32,377 bases of DNA from contig CAKZJX010000096.1 in NCBI GenBank assembly GCA_937120535.1, positions 1-32,377 on the forward strand, in the 5' to 3' direction. This document shows positions 24,915-32,377 of this stretch, one piece after another. Every line of letters begins with the position of its first letter. The first letter of the stretch is position 1. This stretch comes from an uncultured Anaerolineae bacterium. GTDB taxonomy: Bacteria; Chloroflexota; Anaerolineae; Anaerolineales; Villigracilaceae. Under the pieces are notes generated by a model. That model had not been told where the DNA came from. It did no database searches and worked only from the letters and a program-made list of their open reading frames with translations. The position numbers and the translations under genes are program-made.

Positions 24915-25073
24915 CCGTTTTGGAGGAGGGATCGGAGCGGCGGCAGAAGAGGGTTTTGATTCGGCTCCAGGAGGCGGATAGGGCGACACCGGCGGCTAGG
25001 ATGGCCGCGATCAGGATTTGGAGTAGTAGGAACCGGAGCCGGGGTCGAGGTAGGCGGGGGGAGAGAAGTGCAT
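24898..25073 (-). pseudogene. Frameshifted small membrane protein
   Basis: From ATG 25073 the frame reads MHFSPPAYLDPGSGSYYSKS and stops. With one base restored after the second TAC it would continue LLQILIAAILAAGVALSA and SWSRIKTLFCRRSDPSSK to a TAG at 24898. This matches a small one-helix membrane protein of unknown role (YLDPGSGSY motif) that, from memory, accompanies this methyltransferase in Chloroflexota. Its stop overlaps the ATG of the methyltransferase remnant, so the two were once translationally coupled. A sequencing error in one base cannot be excluded, but the neighbour is clearly decayed. Confidence 0.65.
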
Positions 25074-25086
25074 AGGGTCCTCGGAG

Positions 25087-27387
25087 TTATTCGACGGTTT
25101 CGGGGACGATCTCTTCAAGGGGGAAGAATTCGGAGCAGGCGGTGCATTGGGCTTGGCGTTTGTTGGCGATCACGAGCAGGCCGTCGCATTGGGGACAGGG
25201 CGCAGCGATCGGCTTTTTCCAGGAGGTGAAGTCGCATTTTGGATAGTTGGCGCATCCGTAGAAGACGCGCCCACGACGGGTTTTGCGTTCCACCAACTCG
25301 CCTCCGTCTTTGGGACAGGGGACGCCGATCGCTTCTAACCAGGGTTCGGTGTGGCGACACTCGGGGAAGCCGGAGCAGGAGATGAATTTTCCGAAGCGGC
25401 CATAGCGCACGACCAGTTCGCGGCCACACTTTGGGCAGGCGCGGCCGATCGGTTCAGGACCAGACTTGCTGACCGGCATCTCAGCCTGGGCTTTGGTCAC
25501 TTCTTGGGAGAAGGGTTGCCAGAAGTTGCGGACAACGTTCACCCAGTCTTCTTTGCCGGCGGCGATTTGGTCCAGGTCTTCTTCCATGCGGGCGGTGAAT
25601 CCGTAATCCATGACGTCGGGGAAGTATTGTATGAGGAGATCGTTGACCAGGATGCCGGTTTCAGTGGGCACCAGACGGCGGTCGACCCGTTCTACGTAGC
25701 CGCGTTGCTGGATGGTGGAGAGGATGGGGGCGTAGGTGGAGGGACGGCCGATGCCGTTCTCTTCGAGGGCGCGCACCAGGCTGGCTTCGGTGTAACGAGG
25801 CGGCGGCTGGGTGAAGTGTTGTTCGGGTTGGAGGCGCACCAGGCGTTGGGGTTGGCCTTCGGCTATGGAGGTGGGGATGCGGACGTTGGCCTCGTCGTCT
25901 TCTTCTGTCTTTCTGTCTTCATCTTGGGCTTCTTGGTAAACGATTAAGAAGCCGGGGAAGCGGATAGAGGAGCCAGAGGCGCGGAATAGGTATTCACGAT
26001 CGGCCTTTCCGGTCACTTCGACGGAGAGGGTGTCGAGGAGGGCAGCTTCCATTTGACAGGCGACGAAACGCTGCCAGATCAGTTGGTAGAGTTTGAACAT
26101 GGCCGGCTCGAGGTAGGGCTTGACCATGTCTGGGGTGCGGAAGACGGAGGTGGGCCGAATGGCCTCGTGAGCCTCTTGAGCGCCGGCCACTTTTTTGGTG
26201 TAGTGAATAGGTTTTTCGGGCAGGAAGTCGCCGCCGTAGCGTTGACCAATGAAGCGGCGCACCTCGTCAATGGCCAGTTCGGAGATGTTGGTCGAGTCGG
26301 TGCGCATGTAGGTGATCAGGCCAGTGGCGCCACCTTCGCCGACGTCTTGCCCTTCGTAGAGGCCTTGGGCGAGGGCCATGGTGCGTTTGGCGGTGAAGCC
26401 GAGGCGGACGTTGGCTTCTTGTTGCAGAGTGGAGGTGATGAAGGGCGGCAGGGGCCGGCGCCGGCGTTCGCCGCGTTTTACTTTGGTGATCAGGTAGGCA
26501 GCCTTTTCAAGGTCGACCAGGATCGGTTGTACGGTTTTTTGGTTGGGCAGGTTGGGCTCTTCTTGATCGATCCGCACTAATTTGGCCAGGAAGGTTTGGG
26601 TGTCGCCTCTGGGTTGGAATTCGGCGTGGATGGTCCAGTATTCTTTGGGGAGGAAGGCTTGGATCTCGCGCTCGCGCTCGACGATCATGCGCAAGGCGAC
26701 GGATTGGACGCGGCCGGCCGAGAGGCGCGAGCGCACTTTTTCCCATAGGAGAGGGCTGATGCTGTAGCCCACCAGCCGATCGAGCACGCGCCGCGTTTGT
26801 TGGGCGTTGACCAGGTCCATGTTGATCGCCCGCGGGTGGGCGAAGGCTTCTTTGATGGCCGGCTCGGTGATCTCGTGGAAGACCACGCGTCGAACACGTT
26901 TGGGGTCAATGTTGGCGGCTTGGATCAGATGCCAAGAGATGGCCTCCCCTTCGCGATCGGGGTCGGTGGCTAGGTAGATCTCCTCGTGCTCTCGAGCCAG
27001 TTGTTTGATCTCGTTGACGACTTGTTTTTTTTCGTTTGGCACGCGGTATTTGGGGGCGAAGTTGTTCTCGAGGTCGATCGAGAGTTGGGATCGCAACAGG
27101 TCGCGGACGTGACCGATGGAGGCTTTGACCGTGTAGCCCTTGCCGAGGAAACGTCCTACGGTGCGCGCTTTGGCCGGCGATTCGACGATGACCAGCTTGC
27201 CGCTGCGGGAGGCCGCCGGCTCGGGCGGCGTCAGGCCGGCATGGGCTTCGGCAGCGCCGAGACGGTAGAGTTTTGTGCCGCAGATGGAGCACAGGCCAAT
27301 CGTCACTGGTTGTCCTTTGGCGTTGAAGGTCGCTTGCGGTTGGTTGATCTTGCGTTTGGTTTTGCATTTTACGCAGTAGGCTTCCAT
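25087..27387 (-). CDS. topA: DNA topoisomerase I with N-terminal DUF5679-type zinc module
   Basis: A 766-residue type IA topoisomerase that relaxes negative supercoils. Residues 1-45 form a small zinc module with two CxxC pairs (Cys5/8, Cys33/36), resembling DUF5679. The Toprim domain starts at KLVIVESPAKA (residue 64), and its acidic TDPDREGEAISWH is at residues 141-153. The nucleophile is Tyr360 in GLITYMRTDST. SAGRVQSVALR and RPSTYAPILSTIQQRGYV are conserved. The last 110 residues hold three zinc ribbons (CPKCGRELV, CPKDGGELV, CPQCDGLLV), the last degenerate in spacing. The ATG at 27387 has GGAG 5 nt upstream. The gene follows the guanylyltransferase gene by 52 nt. Confidence 0.95.
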   Translation of the reverse strand: MEAYCVKCKTKRKINQPQATFNAKGQPVTIGLCSICGTKLYRLGAAEAHAGLTPPEPAASRSGKLVIVESPAKARTVGRFLGKGYTVKASIGHVRDLLRSQLSIDLENNFAPKYRVPNEKKQVVNEIKQLAREHEEIYLATDPDREGEAISWHLIQAANIDPKRVRRVVFHEITEPAIKEAFAHPRAINMDLVNAQQTRRVLDRLVGYSISPLLWEKVRSRLSAGRVQSVALRMIVEREREIQAFLPKEYWTIHAEFQPRGDTQTFLAKLVRIDQEEPNLPNQKTVQPILVDLEKAAYLITKVKRGERRRRPLPPFITSTLQQEANVRLGFTAKRTMALAQGLYEGQDVGEGGATGLITYMRTDSTNISELAIDEVRRFIGQRYGGDFLPEKPIHYTKKVAGAQEAHEAIRPTSVFRTPDMVKPYLEPAMFKLYQLIWQRFVACQMEAALLDTLSVEVTGKADREYLFRASGSSIRFPGFLIVYQEAQDEDRKTEEDDEANVRIPTSIAEGQPQRLVRLQPEQHFTQPPPRYTEASLVRALEENGIGRPSTYAPILSTIQQRGYVERVDRRLVPTETGILVNDLLIQYFPDVMDYGFTARMEEDLDQIAAGKEDWVNVVRNFWQPFSQEVTKAQAEMPVSKSGPEPIGRACPKCGRELVVRYGRFGKFISCSGFPECRHTEPWLEAIGVPCPKDGGELVERKTRRGRVFYGCANYPKCDFTSWKKPIAAPCPQCDGLLVIANKRQAQCTACSEFFPLEEIVPETVE

Positions 27388-27439
27388 GGGTTCTCCATTA
27401 TTTTCTGTGGGAGGTCTTCGCTAATTTTTCCGGTTGAGC

Positions 27440-28543
27440 TCAAATGTATTGTTCTTGTTTTGATTGGCGCAGGGTCTCGACTACCCAACGCACTTTTTGA
27501 GTATGGTCTTTGTGACACACCAGGAGAACGTCGGGGGTATCGACCACGATCAGATCGTCTACGCCGATGGTGACAATCAAGCGATTGCTGTTGGTGTTGT
27601 CGTAGATCAGGGTATGGTGGGTGTCTTCAGCGAGGTGGTTGGCGCCGAAGATGATGTTGCCGTCTTTGTCGGGGAGGCGGATGTCGAACAGGGAATCCCA
27701 GCTGCCCACGTCGCTCCATTCCAGGCCGCCGGCTGGCAGGACAGCGACTCGCTCGGCGCGCTCCATGATGCCGTAGTCTATCGTAACGTTTTCTAGGTGT
27801 GGCCAGAGTTGGTTAATCACTTCTGTGCGTCGATCGCTGCCGCTGTCGGCGATCTGGTTCAAGACGGTGCTCAAGGAGGGCAAATGCTTGGCGATCTCTT
27901 CTAAGATCACCCGCGCTCGCCAGATGAACATGCCGGAGTTCCACGAATGATCTCCAGAAGCGATCATCTGACGAGCTTGTTCTTCGGTGGGTTTTTCGGT
28001 GAATTTGAGCACGCGGTAGGTGGGATAGACCACCCGTTCTGGGATCGGTTCACCGCGTTGGATGTAGCCGTATCCTGTGGCGGCATAGGTCGGCGTGACG
28101 CCTAGTGTGACCAAGTAGTCGCGTTCGGCTACGTCCACCGCCACGCGCAGCAGGATGTGGAATAGATCGCGGTTGCGGATGTAATGGTCGGCCGGCAAGA
28201 CGATCATCACCGCTTCGGGATCGCGTTCCTGGAGGATAACTGCCGCCAAGCCGACGACGGATGCGGTGCCGCGCGGCATGGGTTCGACAATAAAGTTCTC
28301 TGAAGGGATTTCTGGGGATTGGGCGCGCAAGGTGTCTACCTGCTCGGCAACGGTGACGACGAAAATGCGATCGTTAGGAAGCAGCCCTTTTAGGCGCTGG
28401 ACGGTCGTTTGAAACAGGGTACGGTGCTCTTCCAGGAGAGGCAGCATCTGTTTGGGTCGGTTGCGCCGCGAGAGCGGCCAGAGACGGGTACCTCCCCCGC
28501 CGGCCATGATCACGGCGTAGGTGTGATCGAGAATGTCGGTCAT
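27440..28543 (-). CDS. manC: Mannose-1-phosphate guanylyltransferase
   Basis: A 367-residue nucleotidyltransferase making GDP-mannose from mannose-1-phosphate and GTP. The pyrophosphorylase signature AGGGGTRLWPLSRRNRPKQM is followed by FIVEPMPRGTASVVGLAA, VLPADHYI, FTEKPTEEQA, WNSGMFIWRA, VTIDYGIMERA and WSDVGSWDSL. It lacks the C-terminal phosphomannose isomerase domain of bifunctional ManC, so the product is the short form. The start is at 28543 (MTDILDHTYAV), with GAGGTGG 5 nt upstream; 20 upstream codons are leader. GDP-mannose could supply the GT-C enzymes at 1.7-4.5 kb, which is inference. The gene symbol is by family. Confidence 0.9.
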   Translation of the reverse strand: MTDILDHTYAVIMAGGGGTRLWPLSRRNRPKQMLPLLEEHRTLFQTTVQRLKGLLPNDRIFVVTVAEQVDTLRAQSPEIPSENFIVEPMPRGTASVVGLAAVILQERDPEAVMIVLPADHYIRNRDLFHILLRVAVDVAERDYLVTLGVTPTYAATGYGYIQRGEPIPERVVYPTYRVLKFTEKPTEEQARQMIASGDHSWNSGMFIWRARVILEEIAKHLPSLSTVLNQIADSGSDRRTEVINQLWPHLENVTIDYGIMERAERVAVLPAGGLEWSDVGSWDSLFDIRLPDKDGNIIFGANHLAEDTHHTLIYDNTNSNRLIVTIGVDDLIVVDTPDVLLVCHKDHTQKVRWVVETLRQSKQEQYI

Positions 28544-28662
28544 AGGTTCCACCTCACGGGCGGTCTCGGTTATCCTAATCGCTTGTTCTCGTTGCAGGAA
28601 CAAGAAAGCTAAGCCCAGCAGGCGGGATCCAAGGGCGTGCTGACCTTGGGTCTCACTGCGGG

Positions 28663-29769
28663 TTAACCAGCGGAGTAGTCGGCCTGCTCTTCTCGTAAGG
28701 CGACGTAGTGCATACCACCTACCTGGCGAACCAGGCCTTTGATTTCCATTAGTATAAGTGTAGCGGAGACTTTCTCAATCGGCAAGCCCATTTGCCGACC
28801 GATTTCATCCACATGTTTGGGTTCGGGGCCGAGGACGGCCAACACTTGGGCTTCGACGGCGTCGGCCGGCAGGGCTTTGCGCGCTGCTTTGTATTCGCCG
28901 GCGCGTGTCAGATCCAGCGCTTGGAGCAGGTCTTGTGGACTGAGCAGAGGGTGGGCCCCGTTTTGGATCAATTTGTTGGCGCCCTTGCTTTGCGGCGCAT
29001 AGATGCTCCCTGGGACGGCAAAGACTTCGCGTCCCTGCTCGGCGGCAAAATGAGCAGTGAGCAGAGCGCCGCTGGTTTCGCCGGCCTCCACAACGACTAC
29101 CGCCATGGATAACCCCGAAATGAGACGGTTGCGTGGTGGAAAATTGGCAGCATCGGGCGGTGTGCCCGGCGGATAGTCGCTGAGCAACGCACCTTGGTGG
29201 ATGATCTTTTCGGCCAGCGGGGCGTGTTCTGGTGGGTAAATTTTATCTACTCCACAACCCAGAACGGCCAGGGTTCGGCCGCCGGCTCGCAGAGCAGCCG
29301 TATGGGCCATGGCGTCAACGCCGCGCGCCAAGCCTGAGATCACGGTGATTCCTTGAGAGGCCAGGTGGGAGGCTAGTTCATCGGTGACTTGGCGGCCATA
29401 GGGGGTGATGCGTCGGGCGCCCACAATGGCAACGGCAAATTGATCGTCGAGGGTTAGCTGGCCGCGTAGATACAAGACCGGTGGAGGGTGTTCGATTTGC
29501 TTCAACCGTGGCGGATAGTCATCATCTTCCCAGGTGAGGACGGTGATGCCTTGTTTCTCGATTTGGTCCCACAAGCGATCGAGGTTGACCGTGGCTCGAA
29601 CGCTGGTCAACGACTCGGCCAATTTGGGGCTTAATCCGGCTTCTTGCCATTCGACAGGAGTGGCGTTCCAGGCCTCTTCTAGCGAGCCAAAATATGTCAG
29701 CAAGGATCGCAAACGTACTGCGCCGATCCCCTTCACCAGATTAAAGCCAACCCAAAATCGCTTGTCCAT
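28663..29769 (-). CDS. dprA: DNA-processing protein DprA/Smf
   Basis: A 368-residue ssDNA-binding protein that loads RecA during natural transformation. It has an N-terminal helix-hairpin-helix-like part (VKGIGAVRLRSLLTYFG), a Rossmann DprA domain with GITVISGLARGVDAMAHTAA, VLGCGVDKIYPPEH, PPGTPPDAANFPPRNRLISG and GETSGALLTAHFAAEQGR, and a C-terminal winged helix (GPEPKHVDEIGRQMGLPIEK). The length is standard. It follows rimM by 22 nt in the same direction, so it is probably co-transcribed with the ribosome-biogenesis genes. The start ATG has only a weak GACGAG site. Confidence 0.95.
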   Translation of the reverse strand: MDKRFWVGFNLVKGIGAVRLRSLLTYFGSLEEAWNATPVEWQEAGLSPKLAESLTSVRATVNLDRLWDQIEKQGITVLTWEDDDYPPRLKQIEHPPPVLYLRGQLTLDDQFAVAIVGARRITPYGRQVTDELASHLASQGITVISGLARGVDAMAHTAALRAGGRTLAVLGCGVDKIYPPEHAPLAEKIIHQGALLSDYPPGTPPDAANFPPRNRLISGLSMAVVVVEAGETSGALLTAHFAAEQGREVFAVPGSIYAPQSKGANKLIQNGAHPLLSPQDLLQALDLTRAGEYKAARKALPADAVEAQVLAVLGPEPKHVDEIGRQMGLPIEKVSATLILMEIKGLVRQVGGMHYVALREEQADYSAG

Positions 29770-29791
29770 CTCGTCTGCAGCTCGGTGTTGG

Positions 29792-30364
29792 TTATGTCTC
29801 GAGGTCGTCTTCTCCTGGGATCAGGCCGGCCAGCAGGTGGACCCGTATCTCGCCCTGGTGGAGGTCAATCTCACGAATGACCTGCTCGATGGCCGGCAGC
29901 AGGATTTCTTGACCGTCTTCTGCGATCACCACGTAGACCTTGTTGGCACCGGTCTCGAGAACCTCAGCCAAAGTCCCCAACAAATGACCCTGCTCCGTGA
30001 CGACGCGCAGCCCCAGGACTTGATGAACGTAGAACTGCCCCGCAGGTAGGGGAGGACGATCGGCGGCGGTAACGTAGACCCAAGTGTTGCGCCAGCGCCC
30101 GGCATCTTCGGGGGTGTGAATGCCTTGGAAGGCGATCAGCAAGGCTTGTCTGTGGGGACGCACAGAGGCGATTTCCATCGGTTGATGTTCTTCGCCCAGG
30201 TAGACGATCACCCCTGGGCGAAGGCGTTCTGGGAACTCAGTGTAGACATCCATCAGGATCTCGCCGCGCAACCCATGGGCACGCCGTAAGTAACCCACGG
30301 TCAAATACAGCGGTTCGCCTTGGGGAGAGCTGGGCTTGACAGGCCGGGAGGGAGAACGGGCCAT
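29792..30364 (-). CDS. rimM: Ribosome maturation factor RimM
   Basis: A 190-residue factor needed for 30S maturation. The N-terminal barrel begins YLTVGYLRRAHGLRGEILMD. The second, PRC-barrel part has QFYVHQVLGLRVVTEQGHLL, TGANKVYVVIAEDGQEIL and LPAIEQVIREIDL. It binds S19 and helps 16S rRNA processing. Its ATG overlaps the stop of the KH-domain gene (TAATG), showing translational coupling. The first 20 residues are a Pro/Ser-rich extension compared with short RimM forms. Confidence 0.95.
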   Translation of the reverse strand: MARSPSRPVKPSSPQGEPLYLTVGYLRRAHGLRGEILMDVYTEFPERLRPGVIVYLGEEHQPMEIASVRPHRQALLIAFQGIHTPEDAGRWRNTWVYVTAADRPPLPAGQFYVHQVLGLRVVTEQGHLLGTLAEVLETGANKVYVVIAEDGQEILLPAIEQVIREIDLHQGEIRVHLLAGLIPGEDDLET

Positions 30365-30597
30365 TAGGGCTCAACTACATCAAGTGTGGCTTGTTTTCCT
30401 TGACGTTCAGCCGCCACGCGCAACAAAGCGCGGATAGCATTGATCACCCGACCATTGCGACCGATCACGCGACCCATGTCTTCGGCATTCACTTTGAGTA
30501 CCACTCGGACGCGTCCACCGCGTTCGGTTTCGGTCACCTGTACCTGTTCTGGGTGATCTACAAGCGATTTGGCGATAAACTCGATCAAATCTTTCAT
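30364..30597 (-). CDS. khpA: KH-domain RNA-binding protein KhpA
   Basis: A 77-residue single KH-domain protein. MKDLIEFIAKSLVDHPEQV is the usual start, and GRVIGRNGRVINAIRALLRV contains the GxxG loop (GRNG) that contacts RNA. KhpA acts with KhpB/Jag on RNAs linked to cell division and cell-wall growth in Gram-positives. The order rpsP-khpA-rimM is conserved in many bacteria. AAAGGT lies about 7 nt upstream of the ATG. Confidence 0.95.
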   Translation of the reverse strand: MKDLIEFIAKSLVDHPEQVQVTETERGGRVRVVLKVNAEDMGRVIGRNGRVINAIRALLRVAAERQGKQATLDVVEP

Positions 30598-30650
30598 GCA
30601 ATCTACCTTTTCCTGCCGGCGGAGCAGGTTGGCTTCTGTCCTAGAGAGCG

Positions 30651-30986
30651 CTATTTGCTCTTCTTGGGAGCACGCGCAGCAATCGCCTCGGCGCTCTCTT
30701 TGAGCAGCACCTCCAAGTTTTCGCCTTTCTTGAAGCGCTCAAAGCGTTCCAGGAGGCCAATGCTTTGGAAGATCTTTTCTACTGATTCGGTGAGTTGCGC
30801 ACCGTTCTTCATCCAATGGTAGATCCGATCTTCTTTGACGTGGATGGTCGAGGGATCGGTGCGTGGATTGTAGTAGCCCAGGATTTCTAGAAAGCGGCCG
30901 TCGCGTGGGCTTTCTTTGTCGGCAGCGACAATACGATAGGAAGGTTGTCCTTTGGCACCGGTGCGACGTAAACGAATGCGAACCAT
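30651..30986 (-). CDS. rpsP: 30S ribosomal protein S16
   Basis: A 111-residue S16. MVRIRLRRTGAKGQPSYRIV is the canonical start, and DGRFLEILGYYNPRTDPSTI and HWMKNGAQLTESVEKIF follow. A basic Ala/Lys tail ends KKSK. The start at 30986 is chosen by homology; AAGGAG lies 11 nt upstream, a rather long spacing, and a 33-codon upstream extension in frame is leader. It is the first gene of the rpsP-khpA-rimM-dprA set. The usual downstream partners trmD and rplS are absent here. Confidence 0.97.
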   Translation of the reverse strand: MVRIRLRRTGAKGQPSYRIVAADKESPRDGRFLEILGYYNPRTDPSTIHVKEDRIYHWMKNGAQLTESVEKIFQSIGLLERFERFKKGENLEVLLKESAEAIAARAPKKSK

Positions 30987-31107
30987 TGAGGTATCAACTC
31001 CTTGAACTTCGGATGGAATGCAAACTCGAGGAGAATCGCACAATTTCGCCAGTGCGAGAGGGAGGCGTGGAAAGGCACGCATCACAGGCGAAGAACTGCA
31101 AGCGCGT

Positions 31108-31116
31108 ATTTTACCA
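31108..31116 (-). promoter_or_regulatory. Extended -10 promoter of rpsP operon
   Basis: The minus strand reads TGGTAAAAT, an extended -10, about 120 nt upstream of the S16 start. The -35 is weak, and a TTGTCA (about 31142-31147) lies too far upstream to match. It leaves a leader of about 115 nt in which I recognise no known S16-binding motif. Confidence 0.5.
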
Positions 31117-31560
31117 GAGGATAAATGAAATGGAAGGGGATTTTGACAACGCGGGAGCGGCTAAATTATGGGCTGATAAACTGAAACACATGAGCTGGTA
31201 TAGTTTGGAAGACGCTACTTGCGCCATGGACGGCAGTTGAAGCAGTACATAAAAATCTTCAAGGCTGCCTTCCAGGCTTCTGGACCTGGCCTGCTGAGCG
31301 CCCCTGTGGTACGAAAGGTGGTGGAAAAAGGGGCTATCTCGGCTGGGTCAAACAGAACCATCGAGAATTGAGGCAGGGATTGATCTAGTGGACGACATCG
31401 TTTGCGCCTGGTCAACCTGCCGCCAAGATGGTACGGGTGATCAAAGGACATGGGCGGCTGGAACAATAGGCGTTACATCTTTACCTCTGTAGCGAAGCGT
31501 CCGAGCACAATAGGAGAGCGGTTTCGCTGGCCGGGGGTTCAATGATGCGGTTGGTTGGAG
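31117..31560. other. Region without an assignable gene
   Basis: No ORF here shows a family I recognise. A plus-strand frame at 31204-31368 (RYLRHGRQLKQYIKIFKAAF, then LLSAPVVRKVVEKG) looks protein-like but has no start or ribosome site and ends at TGA. It may be a remnant of a lost gene or transposase. Confidence 0.4.
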
Positions 31561-32377
31561 CGTCTGGTCTGGCGCTCCGGCCAAGCCGCTCCCGAGTACA
31601 GCCGACAGGTTTGGGTGGCCGGCGCCGCCTTCGCCTGGCCCTGGACGGCTGAAGAAGTGTTCAGCGGGGCCGTCGCTCATCCAGTGGGAAATAGGGGCGC
31701 GGCTCCCAATCCACAGTATACTCAAAAACGGCAGGCGCGCAAGCCGTACAATTCGCATTGGCGCAGGCGCAAGCCGCCCGTGCTGCAACGTGGTTTGCAA
31801 CTGCGATGATTCGGCGGCGGCGCCCCAGGCGACCCCGTTCAGGAAGCTATCCCCCCCATGCAGCCGGGCCGGCCGAACTTCAAGCAGGATGCCCCCTCAT
31901 GAGCAAACTCGATCAACCCAAGGCACAACTGGCAGAAGCCCGTCCCTTCGCTTCGATGAACCGTCTCAACCCGAACGCCGCCGGCGTGGACATCGGCGCC
32001 CGCAAAATCCTGGTCCGCGTAGCGGGGGAAGCGAACACCCAACTGGTGCGCTCCTTCGGCGTCCATCCCCCCGACCTGCAGACAATCGCCGTCTGGCTGA
32101 AAGGACACCACGACGACGGCTCGGACGATGACGACCTGCCGCCGCTCCCCGACCACAAGCGCAAGAGCCACAGCAAGAATGCCCCCCGCCGGCAGGGGGA
32201 CATCCGCAAGCATCTCAAGCGCATCTGCGGCGTGGACGTGGCCGCCATTCACGGGCTGGGGGTCTCGCTGGCTCAGCAGGCCGTCATGGAGACGGGAACC
32301 GACATGTCCAAGTTCCCCACCGAAAAACACTTCTGCTCCTGGCTGGGGCTGGCCCCCAAGCGGGAAATCTCCGGCGG
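31561..32377 (+). mobile_element. IS110-family element, left part (internally deleted)
   Basis: This covers the non-coding stretch preceding the IS110 transposase remnant and the coding part that leaves the window. In IS110-group elements the left non-coding end specifies the bridge RNA that guides recombination. The left boundary is not determined; 31561 is a guess placed where the preceding frames lose coding character. Inverted repeats are not expected in this group. Confidence 0.4.
31899..32377 (+). pseudogene. IS110-family transposase with central domain deleted in frame
   Basis: From ATG 31899 the frame is open for 159 codons to the window end. The first 70 residues are the start of the RuvC-like DEDD domain: AGVDIGARKILVRVAGEA with the first catalytic Asp, then FGVHPPDLQTIAVWLKGHH. 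The sequence then jumps to DDDDLPPLPDHKRKSHSKNA and the C-terminal Tnp_20 domain: GVDVAAIHGLGVSLAQQAV, GTDMSKFPTEKHFCSWLGLA, PKREISGG. About 180 residues of the usual protein (second half of DEDD and the coiled-coil linker) are missing, including the remaining acidic residues, so it cannot be active. The reading frame is kept across the junction near 32112. The catalytic Ser region lies beyond the window. Confidence 0.8.

Noticed and set aside
28582-28604. CTTGTTC...GAACAAG hairpin in the manC leader as a terminator
   Set aside because: No T-tract follows on the minus strand and manC transcription must pass it; at most a leader structure.
31215-31800. Minus-strand ORFs upstream of rpsP as new small genes
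   Set aside because: No ribosome sites, no recognisable motifs and conflicting frames; the zone is flanked by an IS remnant and reads as degraded sequence.

Overview
The window looks like a chromosomal segment of a Chloroflexota bacterium, probably Anaerolineae-like. This rests on family recognition from memory and was not checked by search. The clues are a topoisomerase I with an N-terminal DUF5679-type zinc module, a GldA/GldF/GldG-type ABC operon ending in a DUF4340 protein, multi-copy TadE/TadG-like pilus genes with Thr-Pro repeats, an RtcB/archease pair, and an MurA with Asp in place of the catalytic Cys. Nearly all genes lie on the minus strand. Only the edge gene at 167-1102, murA and the right-end IS110 remnant read on plus.

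Left edge (1-4518): an IS982-type transposase start runs off the window on the minus strand. It is followed by a membrane protein with an internal duplication that may be clipped by the IS, a cluster of three REP-like hairpins, a decayed ABC-2 permease, and two polytopic GT-C-type membrane proteins. Core block (4519-10083): rpoD with a clear terminator and promoter, then a four-gene ABC operon (ATPase, permease, GldG-like, DUF4340) behind a strong sigma70-type promoter and a leader hairpin.

Middle (10084-19475): a Tad-type surface block reading prepilin peptidase, TadE, TadE, TadG, TadG. It is followed by glmS with its own promoter and a candidate glmS ribozyme that carries an insertion in its core, and then a third TadG paralogue. 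A transposase-like zinc-ribbon remnant with a long inverted repeat lies beyond it. No Tad ATPase, TadB/C or secretin is present, so the rest of the machinery must be encoded elsewhere.

Right half (19476-32377): murA, a membrane-anchored lineage protein, rtcB with archease, a decayed two-gene unit (small membrane protein plus methyltransferase), topA, a mannose-1-phosphate guanylyltransferase, dprA, and the ribosome-biogenesis set rimM-khpA-rpsP. About 900 bp follow without a recognisable intact gene, ending in an IS110-family transposase whose middle has been removed in frame. Pseudogenes and IS remnants cluster at the edges and around 24-25 kb, while the housekeeping blocks are intact.
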